Positions 43,628 through 53,193 of a DNA stretch of 64,000 bases are shown piece after piece. Below the pieces are notes generated by a model. It was not told the origin of the DNA. It saw nothing but the letters and a program-made list of their open reading frames with translations, and did no database searches. Position 1 is the stretch's first letter. Each line of letters starts with the position of its first letter. Source of the DNA: Chloroflexota bacterium (lineage in GTDB: Bacteria > Chloroflexota > Anaerolineae > Aggregatilineales > Phototrophicaceae); assembly GCA_009841405.1 (NCBI GenBank), contig VXLV01000076.1, forward strand, positions 23,000 through 86,999, written 5' to 3'. The translations under genes and the position numbers were made by a program.

Positions 43628-45543
43628 CCGTCCTCAGCGGTGTCGTTCGCTCGCCGACCGCCCTGATGCTGGCGCTGCTGTTGCTGGCGAGCGCGCTGCG
43701 CGTTCATCGCCTCGGTGAGCAGTCGCTATGGTACGACGAAGGCGTGGCTCACGCACACTCGCTGCGGACCTTGCCCGAGCTAATCCCGCATCTGCAGCGC
43801 AATGTGCATGTGCCTGCGTATTTCACTGTGCTGGGCTGGTGGCAGGATTTCACCGGCTCGTCCGAATTCGCCTTGCGCGCGCTGTCCGCGCTGTTCAGCG
43901 TCTCCAGCGTCGCCTGGACATACGCGCTAGGGCGGCGGCTCGCGAATCCGCAGGCGGGCTTGGCGGCGGCGGCGCTGGCGACGCTCAACAGCTTCAGCAT
44001 CTATTACGCGCAAGAGGCGCGCATGTACGCCATGCTTGCGGCGGTCGCGGGGGCGAGCATGTGGCTCTTCGCCGGTTGGCTGCGCTCGCCACCGTTGCGA
44101 GGACGCCGCTTGTCAGCCGTCGCGCTCGGACTGGTCAATGCGCTCGGCCTCTATACCCATGTCGCGTACGCGCTGGTCATCGCCGCGCAGGTCGCGCTGG
44201 CGGCGTTATCGCTTGGCGGGCGTATGCTTCGAGAAAGCCGGGGAGAGGGCACGATCCGCCTCGGCTTGCCTCTGCTAGCGGACGGCGTGCTGGCCAACAC
44301 GCTCACCCTGCTGCTCTTCCTGCCCTGGCTGCCAACCGCGCTGCCGCAGCTCTCGGCGCAGCCCAACCTCTCCCAATCAATCGCAACCGCCGAATTTCTG
44401 CCTCGGCTACTGGGCGTCCTGGCGCTGGGCGTAACTTACGAGTGGAGCGCCGGCATATCGACAGTCGCGATTGGTCTCTTGCTAATTTTCGGCTTGTTGC
44501 CGAGCCGGCGTCTCCGAAGCGCGCGCCTGCTGCCGCCGGTTTGGCTGCTTGTTTCCGTGGGAATCTACTTATATCTCGAGTTGACCACGCGTTATCTGCG
44601 CTTTCTGCTGCCGGCGCAGCTGGCGGTCGCCTTGTTGCTGGGGCGGGGCGCCTGGATGCTCTGGACGCTGGAGATCCGCAGCCGGTCAACCTTCCTGCGC
44701 GCGCTTTCCAGGATTGTTACAGCGGCGGCTTTCGGCGCGTTGCTGCTGCTGCAAATCGAGGGACTGGGCGCGCTCTACCATGGCGCCGAATTCCAGCGTG
44801 ACGATGTCCGCGGCTTGGTCGCGCGGATCGAATCGGACCTTAAAGCGGATGACGCCATCGTTGTGAGCGCGGCCGGCTTCAGCGAAGTTTTCGCCTACTA
44901 TTACCAGGGCGCGGCGCCGGTCTACGGCTTGCCCGCGTCCAGTGATGGCGCGGAGACCCGGACGCAAGTCCTTGAAATCATTGCCGCGCACGATCGCCTG
45001 CACGTCATCTTCTATGGCGCCGAGGAGCAAGATCCAGAGCGGATTATCGAATCGACGCTCAACCTAAACGCCTTTGAAATCAGCGACAGCTGGGTCGACG
45101 ATATGCGTTTCGCGCAATATAAGGGCGGGGCGGTTCCATTGATTCAGCAGCGCGCCGGTTTTTTGTTTGGCGAGGGCATCACGCTGGAAAGTTACGCTCT
45201 CGGCGCGCGCGTTGTCACGCCGGGAGATGTCTTGCCGGCGCAACTGACCTGGCGGGCGAACGCTGCGCTCGGCCGGCGTTACAAGGTCTTCTTGCAGTTG
45301 CTGGATGAGGACGGCCGCCTGGCAGCCCAGCGCGACAGCGAGCCCGCTGGCGGCTCGGCAAAGACGACGTCCTGGCCGGTCGACGAAACCATCGTCGATA
45401 ATCATGCGCTGGCGGTCCCGCGCGATCTGCCCGCCGGCGACTACACGCTGATCGCCGGACTTTACGACATCAGCGACCCGTCAGCACGTCTTCCTGTTGA
45501 GGGCAGTACCTATGTCGAACTGGGTACTGTCACGCTGCAATAG
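43624..45543 (+). CDS. GT39-like polytopic membrane glycosyltransferase
   Basis: 639 residues. First helix ALMLALLLLASALRVHRLG, then the acidic loop GEQSLWYDEGVAHAHSL and HVPAYFTVLGWW, the signature region of the mannosyltransferase/ArnT superfamily, then about ten helices and an exterior domain of ~230 residues. The last ~125 residues form an Ig-like beta domain (FGEGITLESYALGARVVTPG ... VPRDLPAGDYTLIAGLYD). Presumably uses a polyprenyl-phosphate sugar donor. ATG 43624 overlaps the stop of the glycosidase gene by 4 bases. Related to the gene at 1802 in overall plan. Confidence 0.85.
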   Translation: MTVLSGVVRSPTALMLALLLLASALRVHRLGEQSLWYDEGVAHAHSLRTLPELIPHLQRNVHVPAYFTVLGWWQDFTGSSEFALRALSALFSVSSVAWTYALGRRLANPQAGLAAAALATLNSFSIYYAQEARMYAMLAAVAGASMWLFAGWLRSPPLRGRRLSAVALGLVNALGLYTHVAYALVIAAQVALAALSLGGRMLRESRGEGTIRLGLPLLADGVLANTLTLLLFLPWLPTALPQLSAQPNLSQSIATAEFLPRLLGVLALGVTYEWSAGISTVAIGLLLIFGLLPSRRLRSARLLPPVWLLVSVGIYLYLELTTRYLRFLLPAQLAVALLLGRGAWMLWTLEIRSRSTFLRALSRIVTAAAFGALLLLQIEGLGALYHGAEFQRDDVRGLVARIESDLKADDAIVVSAAGFSEVFAYYYQGAAPVYGLPASSDGAETRTQVLEIIAAHDRLHVIFYGAEEQDPERIIESTLNLNAFEISDSWVDDMRFAQYKGGAVPLIQQRAGFLFGEGITLESYALGARVVTPGDVLPAQLTWRANAALGRRYKVFLQLLDEDGRLAAQRDSEPAGGSAKTTSWPVDETIVDNHALAVPRDLPAGDYTLIAGLYDISDPSARLPVEGSTYVELGTVTLQ

Positions 45544-45555
45544 AGTGATTTGAGC

Positions 45556-46866
45556 TTAGTTGTCCCGATCGTGGACCAGTTCGCCGGCCACGTAAGTCGC
45601 TTTGACTGCGCGGTCGTCAGCGCAGATCATCAGCGCAAAAAGCAGCTCGTCTATCGACTCGGCCACATCCGCGCGCAGCGCCAGCAGCGGCGTCGCCCGC
45701 GGATCCAGGACCGCGATATCGGCGGCGTAGCCCGGCTGCAATTTGCCGACGCGGTCGTCGATGCCGAGCGCCTGGGCGCTGCCGAGCGTAGCCAGATAGT
45801 AACTCTGCGCCGCTGTCACCGAGATGCCGCGCAATTGCGCCATCTTGTAGGCTTCGCTCATCGTTTGCAGCATGGAAAAACTGGTGCCGCCGCCGACGTC
45901 TGTGCCCAGGCCGACCGTCACCGGCCGCGCGGCGTGCCGCGTCCTGGCTATATCGAAGAGTCCGCTGCCGATGAAGAAGTTCGACGTCGGGCAGTGGGCG
46001 ATCTTGGCGCCGGTCTCATGGAATCGCCGCAGCTCGCCTTCGGACAGATGGATGGCGTGTCCGTAAATCGCGCGCTCGTCCAGCAGGCCGTAGTGATCAT
46101 AGATGTCCGTGTAGTTCGCGCGCTGCGGGTAGAGCTCGGCGGCGCGCGCGACTTCGGCGCGATTCTCGGAGATATGCGATTGCAGGCGGACATCGGCGTG
46201 CTCGCGCATTAAGGCGCCGGCCAGCTCAAGCTGCTGCGGGCTGCTGGTCAAGGCGAAGCGCGGCGTCACCGTGTAGAGACAGCGCCCGCGCTTGTGCCAG
46301 CGCTCGATCAGCGTCTTCGATGCATCGTAGCTCGATTGCGCCGTATCGAGGATGTTCGCCGGCGCATGACTGTCCATCATCATCACGCCGGCTAGCAGCA
46401 GCATATTGTCCTTTTGCGCCGCCTCGAAGATGGCGTCAACCGAGCCCGGCGCGGAGGTGCAGAATACCGATGCCGCGGTCGTGCCGTTGCGCTGCAGCTC
46501 GGCGATGAAGAACTCGGCGATGCGCTGCGCGTGCGCCGGATCGTTGAACCGGGCTTCGGCCGGGAACGTATATTTGTTCAGCCACTCCAGCAGCTGCGTG
46601 CCGTAAGCGCCGATAATCTCGACTTGCGGATAGTGAATATGCGCGTCAATGAAACCGGGCAGCAGGATCGAATCAGGATAGTGGTGGATTGAAACTTCGT
46701 CAGGCATTTGCTGGCGGAGCGCGCCGTAGTCGCCGACCGCCTCTATGCGGCCGTCGCGTATCCAGATGAGGCCGTCCGCTTCGTAAACGACGCAGTCCGC
46801 GGGCGCTTCAAAAAAGGGGTCGCCGATGAGGCTGTAGATCGCGCCGCGCAGGGCAAATTCGCTCAT
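45556..46866 (-). CDS. guaD: Guanine deaminase
   Basis: 436 residues, amidohydrolase superfamily. Turns guanine to xanthine and ammonia. The metal site has GFIDAHIHYPQ (HxH), a later SHISEN His and a VGLGTDVGGGTSFSML Asp, all in guanine-deaminase-specific context, plus LLEWLNKYTFPAEARF, characteristic of GuaD. Start ATG 46866 overlaps the stop of the upstream Gfo/Idh gene (ATGA). The fused molybdoenzyme at 59816 is of the xanthine dehydrogenase superfamily but probably not the next enzyme. Confidence 0.92.
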   Translation of the reverse strand: MSEFALRGAIYSLIGDPFFEAPADCVVYEADGLIWIRDGRIEAVGDYGALRQQMPDEVSIHHYPDSILLPGFIDAHIHYPQVEIIGAYGTQLLEWLNKYTFPAEARFNDPAHAQRIAEFFIAELQRNGTTAASVFCTSAPGSVDAIFEAAQKDNMLLLAGVMMMDSHAPANILDTAQSSYDASKTLIERWHKRGRCLYTVTPRFALTSSPQQLELAGALMREHADVRLQSHISENRAEVARAAELYPQRANYTDIYDHYGLLDERAIYGHAIHLSEGELRRFHETGAKIAHCPTSNFFIGSGLFDIARTRHAARPVTVGLGTDVGGGTSFSMLQTMSEAYKMAQLRGISVTAAQSYYLATLGSAQALGIDDRVGKLQPGYAADIAVLDPRATPLLALRADVAESIDELLFALMICADDRAVKATYVAGELVHDRDN

Positions 46867-48050
46867 GTCGCATCCTGCCTCAGGCTGGTGACATCTTCCC
46901 AGCCGCCGCTGCTCCAGGAGCGGATCATGGCGGCATGTACCTCGGCCACGGACAGCGCGTCGCTGAATGTCGGCGCGCAGGGCCGCCCTTCCGCCACCGC
47001 CTTCAAGAAATGACGCGCCTCAATGACCTTCATATCCTCGTAGCCAAGGCCGCTGCCGTCACCCGGATTGAAGTTGCCGTGGAAGGGGTAACGGTCGCCG
47101 CCGACCAGCCGGATATAGCCATCGCGTCCCCAATCGGCGTCGGGCTGGTAAAGCGCCAGCTCGTTCATGCGCTCGAAATCCCAGTTCAGCGCGCCCCGCG
47201 TCCCGTTGAGCTCAAAGGCCATCTGGTTCTTCGGCCCGAAAATTGAACGCGAGACCTCAAATGTACCGCGAGCGTCGTTCTCAAATTCGACCAGCGCGCC
47301 CACGTAATCTTCGTTGCTGACCGCGCCCATCGGGTCATCCGGCGCGCCGCGCGAATAATGCGTGCCTTTGCCCGGGATCGGAATCGGCCGTTCGCTGATG
47401 AATGTATGCGCGTTGCTGACCAGGCGTTTGACGCCGCCGCATAGGTAATGCGCCATGTCAGTCACATGCGCCATGATATCGCCGAGCGCGCCATAGCCGG
47501 CGATATCACGCTCGAAGCGCCAGGAAAGCAGGCCCAGCGGGTCGCTGCCATACATGCTGAAGAAGCGCCCGCGGTAATGCGTCAGCTCGCCCAGCTCGCC
47601 GGCGTCGATCAAGTGCTTGGCGTGCATAACCATCGGCGCCCAGCGATAATTGAAGCCGACGAAGCTCATGACGCCAGAGTTTCTCGCGATCGCTTCGATC
47701 CGCGCGGTCTCCTCGGGCGAGCGCCCGACCGGTTTCTCGCAGAAGATATGCTTGCCGGCGGCCGCGGCCGCTTCAACAATCTCTACATGCAGGTTGTTGG
47801 GTGTGGCGATGTTGACGATCTGCACATCGGGATCTTCGATGACATCCCGCCAGCGGGTCGTCGCGCGGTCGAAGCCGAGCGTTTCCCGCGCCGATTGCGC
47901 CCGCTCCTCGACGCTGTCGGAGCAGATGGCCAGCCGAGCAGAAAAGCGGTCATCAGGAAAGCGCTGGCGCGCCAGGCAGTACGAGCGCGCGTGTACCTGG
48001 CCCATCCAGCCCATGCCGATAACGCCGATACCGAGCGTTTGTTTCTCCAT
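46863..48050 (-). CDS. Gfo/Idh/MocA-family oxidoreductase
   Basis: 395 residues. The N-terminal Rossmann domain has GIGVIGMGWMGQVHARSY, then NIATPNNLHVEIVEAAAAAG and the family motif HIFCEKPVGRSPEE. The C-terminal alpha/beta domain has VGFNYRWAPM, GELGELTHYRGRFFS and the DIMAHVTDMAHYLCGG His-containing strand. NAD(P)-dependent sugar or cyclitol dehydrogenase; substrate unknown. Start ATG 48050. It is translationally coupled to guaD downstream, an unusual pairing. Confidence 0.88.
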   Translation of the reverse strand: MEKQTLGIGVIGMGWMGQVHARSYCLARQRFPDDRFSARLAICSDSVEERAQSARETLGFDRATTRWRDVIEDPDVQIVNIATPNNLHVEIVEAAAAAGKHIFCEKPVGRSPEETARIEAIARNSGVMSFVGFNYRWAPMVMHAKHLIDAGELGELTHYRGRFFSMYGSDPLGLLSWRFERDIAGYGALGDIMAHVTDMAHYLCGGVKRLVSNAHTFISERPIPIPGKGTHYSRGAPDDPMGAVSNEDYVGALVEFENDARGTFEVSRSIFGPKNQMAFELNGTRGALNWDFERMNELALYQPDADWGRDGYIRLVGGDRYPFHGNFNPGDGSGLGYEDMKVIEARHFLKAVAEGRPCAPTFSDALSVAEVHAAMIRSWSSGGWEDVTSLRQDAT

Positions 48051-48109
48051 ACGGTCTCCTGTGAGCAGCGGTTGAACTCGCCGGCGTCGCGGCGGAGCGG
48101 GGATCAGAG

Positions 48110-48451
48110 CTAATCAGGCGGCTCGATGTGGATGCGGAAGCTGGACTTTGGATTTTCGCAGTAGACCCAGGCGCGCGTCTTGCTCACCAGCGTGACGCTG
48201 ACGCGCTGATAAGCTTCGCCCTCGTAGTCGTCGAGCTGTTCCAGCTCCTCCTGCGTGACTTCATAGAGCATGCCGTCGACGGTTGAGCCAGCGTGAGGCT
48301 GCAAAATCGAGTAGACGAAATGGATACCGGTGAGCTTGGCCTTGCGATAGCCGCGCAGGGTGTCCGGCTGGCCGTCGCCCAAGGTCCGCCCCAACAGCTG
48401 CTGCTGGGTAGCCGGGTCGCGGAGCGTGCCGTAAGTGAATAGCTTGTGCAT
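48110..48451 (-). CDS. Gamma-glutamylcyclotransferase-like (AIG2) protein
   Basis: 113 residues. The glycine loop FTYGTLRDP at residue 4 and the LDDYEGEAYQRVSVTL segment, with the catalytic-type Glu, match the GGCT/AIG2 fold that releases 5-oxoproline from gamma-glutamyl peptides. The chosen ATG 48451 puts the loop at the usual place; a longer TTG start at 48490 would overlap the upstream gene. AAGGAGAA lies 12 bases before the ATG. Probably co-transcribed with the 906-residue gene before it. Confidence 0.78.
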   Translation of the reverse strand: MHKLFTYGTLRDPATQQQLLGRTLGDGQPDTLRGYRKAKLTGIHFVYSILQPHAGSTVDGMLYEVTQEELEQLDDYEGEAYQRVSVTLVSKTRAWVYCENPKSSFRIHIEPPD

Positions 48452-48482
48452 GTACGCGGGCTTCTCCTTCGCGCGTCCGCCT

Positions 48483-51203
48483 TCAGTCAAAATGCCGTGG
48501 GTGCGCGCCGTCCAAATAGCCCGCGATCCATTTTAGCATGTCGACCGAGCCTTGTGGACTGGATTCTCCGTGCATTAGCTGACGATCAATGGCGTCGTCG
48601 CTGCGGATGAGGGAGGCTTTGCTGCGCCGCTCCGCCATTTGGGTGATGCGTATCGCCAGATTGCGTAGATTGTTGGCCAGGATATGCCGCTGCTCCGTAG
48701 ACAATTCCCGGCTGACGCCATCGACTTCGCGTCTGATCGTCCGCGGGTCAGTCTCTGCCAGATGGGCGACATCAAAAGCTTCGGTGATATGTTCCAACAT
48801 GATGAAGGTTGTGTTGATCGCTTCGGTTAACTCGGCCGGTCCGCGACTATGCAGCCAGCGGCGCATCGCCAGCACGGTCATGAGGATGTGTTTCTGCGCC
48901 TCCATGTGCCGCTGCCCGTCGAGCTCCCGCTGCAGGCGCTGCAACTGAGGCATGGCGCGATCGTGCGTATACTCGCGCCACCAGTTGTTCACAAGGTCTT
49001 GCAGCCCCTCGCTGAAGACGATTTGCCGGCAGATTCTGGCCAATCCATCAACGACTCGCGCGAGGTCTTCATCCGCGGCAAATTGCGTCAGCAGTTGCAT
49101 CATGGCGACGCGCGTCGCGCCTTCTATTTGCAGCTCCTGGCAGGCGCCGAAAAGCGTCCACAGATGGCGGTAAGAAACTTGTACGTCCTGGTTCTTGGCC
49201 ATCGCCCGCGTCAGCGCTTCCATCAGGCGCTGTGTCTGCGGCTCCCACTGGTAGTAATCCAGCAGATCGAAATAAGTGTCAATGACGTCGCGCGGCGCCG
49301 CCTTGCTAGCGCCGCTGGCGGCATTCATAATTGAATGGACTTTGTCCAGGGGCAGGCTATCCTGCTCCAAGGCGTCGCCCAGTCGCGGAAAGAGTCGCTC
49401 TTGCTCCGCCAGGTGGCGCACCGTTTCCGCCATAAGGTTGCGATCGTCGCCATTGATGACATGCCGAAATAGAATATCCAGCGCGTCATCCGTCACCTGG
49501 TGGCTGGCTTGCGTCGCCAGATGCCGGATTAGCGCCGGCGCGCGATAAACGGCCGGCAACTCGGCGCGCCTCTTCGCGCTGGCGAGGGACAGCAATCTGC
49601 GCGTCGAAGCCGCCGTAACCAGCAATTGGTCAGACGTATTGACGCCATGAAACAGCGCCAGCAAAAAGAATTCCGCCTTTTCGTCAATGAGCGCGTCTAG
49701 CGTCTCGGATGAAGCGTTTCGCAGGGCGGCGCGGACATTGTCATCCAGTGCCGCGATTAGCGCCTCGTCGTTGTACAGGTCGTCCACGATGTCCGGCGCC
49801 CGTCGAGCCGCGATCAGTATCAACTGAATGCCCAATTCGCCATCGCTGTAGGCGCGCTCGGCGGCGGCGAGTACGCTCTCGCGCAGAATCTCTTGCAATT
49901 GGTAGGCAAGCGGCTCATGCGCGATCAATTCAAGCCAACCCGCCAGCGTGCCGACATCGCCCTCCTGGATGGCAACCTCCAGCGATTTCTGCGCCGCGCG
50001 CTGCAACTGCGGCAGCCAGGCTTCGTCCACGCCCAAGTGAATGAAACGATTGCGTATGAAGACATATACGGCGTCGGGTTGCTCTTCCAACAGCTCCTCA
50101 AATTGACCGAATAGCGCCGCCTCCAATTCGGGGTCCTTGTCCAGGGTTTCCGATATCCAGCGGCCGGCGGCCGCATCGCGTTTGTTAAGGGCGTTCTGCA
50201 GCAGCTGCTCGATATACAGGCGGCGCAGATTCTTGCTTGGCGCCTCTGCGCTTTCCAGAATGGCGATCAAGACTTCTGTGTCGACTTCCTCCCCGCTTTG
50301 CACGTGATGGTCGACCCAGAATCTCTCGGCCAACAGCCGCAACTGGCCGGACAGATCGGCCGGCTGCGCCGCGCTGAATCCGCTGACGGTCATCCGCTGA
50401 ATATCCGCCGCCAACGCAGCTGTGTCGCCGCTCCACAACAGACGCAGAACATCGAGGAAGGGGTGATCGGCGGCTGCGCTTATGGTTTGCGGTTGCCGCC
50501 AATCGAGCCAAAGGGCGTCTTCAGATTCGGCGGCCGGGTCGGCGTCGTCTACGAATGTGATATGCGGTTTGCTTTGGCAATTGATCGGCGAATGGCTTGC
50601 GAAGGTGACGCAAGACGCCAGCCGGCCGGGCAGCAGCGCCTGAACCGCGGAGATAAATGCCAGACGTTTGCGAAAAACGGGCGGGAATCCTCTAATCAGC
50701 AGCTGCCTTTGGTCGATGACCGCGCCCAAAAGCGACAAGAGGGAGTCAAAGCCCTCCGCCGGAAATGATTCATGCAAGCGCCGCAGGTGTCGCGCGCGCG
50801 TCTGGCTGTCGTTCGGGTCAAATTCGGGCGGCGGCAGCGACGGCAGCGTAACATTGACATCGCCGGTCGCCTCTGGCAGCAGCGTCAGCCAGTCCTCGAA
50901 TTGCAGGGCCGATTCCGCTACGGCGGTCACGGGAATGAATACAAAGTGGTCGGTGAATTCTCCGGCTTGATCGGCCGGCTGGGCCGCCACGAGCAGAAGC
51001 TGCGGTCCGTCATACTCCACCAGGGCAAGCGCTGGCTGGCCGGCGCCAGTTTCATCGGTCATGGGCGCCATGTCGATGATGCGGATGTAAAAGGCCGGGT
51101 CGAGCGACGGCAGCGCGCCATTGAACCGCAACAACTTGCGGCTTGCGTCGCCATGTTCATCTTGTTCGTGACCGAGTACCAGATACTCGAGGGCAGTTGC
51201 CAC
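48483..51203 (-). CDS. Large helical protein, possibly GAP1-like; function unknown
   Basis: 906 residues with no signal peptide or membrane helix; GTG start at 51203. The N-terminal ~160 residues are beta-rich (ALEYLVLGHEQDEHGDASRK ... FVFIPVTAV). The segment QLLIRGFPPVFRKRLAFIS to LLPGRLASCVTFASHSP at ~165-215 resembles the middle domain of GTPase-associated protein 1 of NTP-dependent conflict systems. From ~270 on the protein is nearly all alpha-helical repeats, Gln-, Leu- and Arg-rich. I cannot confirm the family without a profile search. It is divergent to the WD40/SH3 gene and 5 kb from the kinase-STAND-WD40 gene. A scaffold or effector-control role is inference. Confidence 0.5.
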   Translation of the reverse strand: MATALEYLVLGHEQDEHGDASRKLLRFNGALPSLDPAFYIRIIDMAPMTDETGAGQPALALVEYDGPQLLLVAAQPADQAGEFTDHFVFIPVTAVAESALQFEDWLTLLPEATGDVNVTLPSLPPPEFDPNDSQTRARHLRRLHESFPAEGFDSLLSLLGAVIDQRQLLIRGFPPVFRKRLAFISAVQALLPGRLASCVTFASHSPINCQSKPHITFVDDADPAAESEDALWLDWRQPQTISAAADHPFLDVLRLLWSGDTAALAADIQRMTVSGFSAAQPADLSGQLRLLAERFWVDHHVQSGEEVDTEVLIAILESAEAPSKNLRRLYIEQLLQNALNKRDAAAGRWISETLDKDPELEAALFGQFEELLEEQPDAVYVFIRNRFIHLGVDEAWLPQLQRAAQKSLEVAIQEGDVGTLAGWLELIAHEPLAYQLQEILRESVLAAAERAYSDGELGIQLILIAARRAPDIVDDLYNDEALIAALDDNVRAALRNASSETLDALIDEKAEFFLLALFHGVNTSDQLLVTAASTRRLLSLASAKRRAELPAVYRAPALIRHLATQASHQVTDDALDILFRHVINGDDRNLMAETVRHLAEQERLFPRLGDALEQDSLPLDKVHSIMNAASGASKAAPRDVIDTYFDLLDYYQWEPQTQRLMEALTRAMAKNQDVQVSYRHLWTLFGACQELQIEGATRVAMMQLLTQFAADEDLARVVDGLARICRQIVFSEGLQDLVNNWWREYTHDRAMPQLQRLQRELDGQRHMEAQKHILMTVLAMRRWLHSRGPAELTEAINTTFIMLEHITEAFDVAHLAETDPRTIRREVDGVSRELSTEQRHILANNLRNLAIRITQMAERRSKASLIRSDDAIDRQLMHGESSPQGSVDMLKWIAGYLDGAHPRHFD

Positions 51204-51398
51204 GCCGGCAGCCTTTGGACCCGCTTGCGATTGGCTTAATTTTCCATTGTGTCAAATTGCGCGCGGACTTGCAAGCGTGTCCGGCTCATTGCCTGCGAAG
51301 GATTTGATCAACAATGTAAGACACATTGTTTTCTCTTTCTATCAACAGCGTCATGTCGGGACTATTAGACGCCGTCTTCTTCGTGGTCGCTTCCGCGC

Positions 51399-51404
51399 TA
51401 TAAT
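51399..51404 (+). promoter_or_regulatory. -10 box TATAAT before the WD40/SH3 gene
   Basis: Perfect TATAAT in GCGCTATAATTTG, 35 bases before ATG 51440. No clear -35. Confidence 0.45.
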
Positions 51405-51439
51405 TTGTGCGTTTGGCGCGCTGGTATCGGGAGTCGGCT

Positions 51440-53071
51440 ATGATGCGAATGTTGATGCTGTTTTGCGGCTTGGCGCTGGGCCCGTCGCTTGGCGCGCCGG
51501 CCCGGGCGCAGGGCGCGCCGACCCAGATAGACGCCGCGCTGCTTGATTTGAGCGCCCGCCTGGGCCGGTCGATCAGCCTTGGGGACCTGTCGAACTGGCG
51601 CTGGGAACAGAAGCAATTCGCGGATTCGGCGCTGGGTTGCGCAAGCGCGAGCGGCAGCGGCGGCTCAGCGCTCGGCTATCGTTTCGAACTGACCTACAAC
51701 GGCGTTGCGTACGACTACCGCGTATCCGCGGACAAGACGATCGTCATCTACTGCGGCGCGGTCACTGGCGACGCGTCCTCAGCGGCGGAGACACCGTACT
51801 CGAATCGCTTGTGCGGCGACAGCGCGACCGACGGGCCCTACATGCGATCAAGCGTCATCTTCGGCATAGAAGCGGAGGTAATCCAGGGCTTCTTAAACTT
51901 GCGCGGGCGACCCTCCACTGCCGGGCAGACACTGCTGCAGATTCCGGCCGGTCTGCCCTTTGAAATCAGCGCCGGGCCCGATTGCGTCGAGGGCTTTGTC
52001 TGGTGGCTGGCCAATGTCAGCGGGCAAATCGGCTATGTCGCCGAAGCCGGCGACGGCGCCGTATTCCTGCGGCCTAGCGCGCCCGTTCCCCTGCCCACCC
52101 GCGAGATCCTGAATACGCGCTTGGCCAGCTGGCTGCAAGAGCTTTCGCGCGTCGAGGGGAACTTCCGTCAACAGCATGCCTGGTCCACCGATGGCGTCCA
52201 TCTCGCTTTGCCCGGCGCGCGCGGCTCAGACAGCATCTGGCTATACGACCTGCGCAATCAGAGCTTGAGGCCGCAACTGCTGGCCTTTGACGATGGCTTG
52301 TCTACGCTCCTGTTCCGCCCCAATCACCCGCAGATTTTGTTCGGCAGCGAAAGCGGCGCGCTGCATCTGTGGCAGCTCGACCCCGGCGCCGAATCGCTCT
52401 ATGTCGAGCAGCTCTACCTCAACGCACACGCCGGGGCCGTCTCGGCCCTTGCCTTCAGCGCCGATGGCGGCCGCTTCGTCAGCGCCGGGGAGGAAGCGTA
52501 CACTCACCTGGCGGGCGAGCGAAAATGGGCGGCGATCATCTGGGATATGGCGACGGTCGCGCAGCAAGCCCTGCTCGCGGGACATCAGGGCTTGATTCGC
52601 GCCATCGCCTTCAGCCCGGATGGCGCAACACTGGCGACCGGCGCTGAGGACAGCACACTGAGACTCTGGGATGCCAACAGCGGCGCCAGCTTGGCCACAC
52701 TTGATCTGGAAGCGGCCGTCGCCGCGCTTGACTGGAGCAAAGACGGCAAGCGCATCGCGGTCGCACTGACACGCGCCGCTAAACACATACAAGTTGTCGA
52801 CGTTGCGACCCGGACCGTCGCGCGGAGCTTGCAGGCCCCGGCCGCCACGGTGACGTCGCTCGCCTTCGATCAGAGCGGCGCTATGCTGGCAGTTGGCGCG
52901 CGCGAGGGCGTGCTATCGATTTGGGACGCGGATAGCTTTGAATTGCTAACCACGCGCGAAACGGGCGCCGGCGTCCACTGGGTCAGCTTCAACCCGGACA
53001 GCTCATTGGTCGTAGCCAGTTTGCAAGGGCGCGCGCTGGCGTTTTACGGCGTGCCGCTCGGTTCCGGCTGA
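51440..53071 (+). CDS. Secreted WD40-repeat protein with SH3-like domain
   Basis: 543 residues with signal peptide (MMRMLMLFCGLALGPSLGAP-ARA). After it comes a small beta domain ending YDYRVSADKTIVIYC, then an SH3b-like domain with LNLRGRPSTAGQTLLQIPAG and an aromatic WWLANVSGQIGYV. The last ~330 residues hold about seven WD40-like repeats (AFSADGGRFVSAG, AFSPDGATLATGAEDSTLRL, SIWDADSFELLTT), one propeller. Several Cys pairs fit an exterior location. ATG 51440 has GGGAG 7 bases upstream. Protein-protein scaffold or sensor; partner unknown. Confidence 0.78.
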   Translation: MMRMLMLFCGLALGPSLGAPARAQGAPTQIDAALLDLSARLGRSISLGDLSNWRWEQKQFADSALGCASASGSGGSALGYRFELTYNGVAYDYRVSADKTIVIYCGAVTGDASSAAETPYSNRLCGDSATDGPYMRSSVIFGIEAEVIQGFLNLRGRPSTAGQTLLQIPAGLPFEISAGPDCVEGFVWWLANVSGQIGYVAEAGDGAVFLRPSAPVPLPTREILNTRLASWLQELSRVEGNFRQQHAWSTDGVHLALPGARGSDSIWLYDLRNQSLRPQLLAFDDGLSTLLFRPNHPQILFGSESGALHLWQLDPGAESLYVEQLYLNAHAGAVSALAFSADGGRFVSAGEEAYTHLAGERKWAAIIWDMATVAQQALLAGHQGLIRAIAFSPDGATLATGAEDSTLRLWDANSGASLATLDLEAAVAALDWSKDGKRIAVALTRAAKHIQVVDVATRTVARSLQAPAATVTSLAFDQSGAMLAVGAREGVLSIWDADSFELLTTRETGAGVHWVSFNPDSSLVVASLQGRALAFYGVPLGSG

Positions 53072-53193
53072 GCCGTCGGCGGATTCCGCGCGCTACACCT
53101 GGCGCGGCATCAGAATGGCCGGCTGCCGTCAGGCTCGGCGATTGGCGCTGAACGGCTATACCCTTATTCGCCGTCTGTGGGATAATCGCGCGC

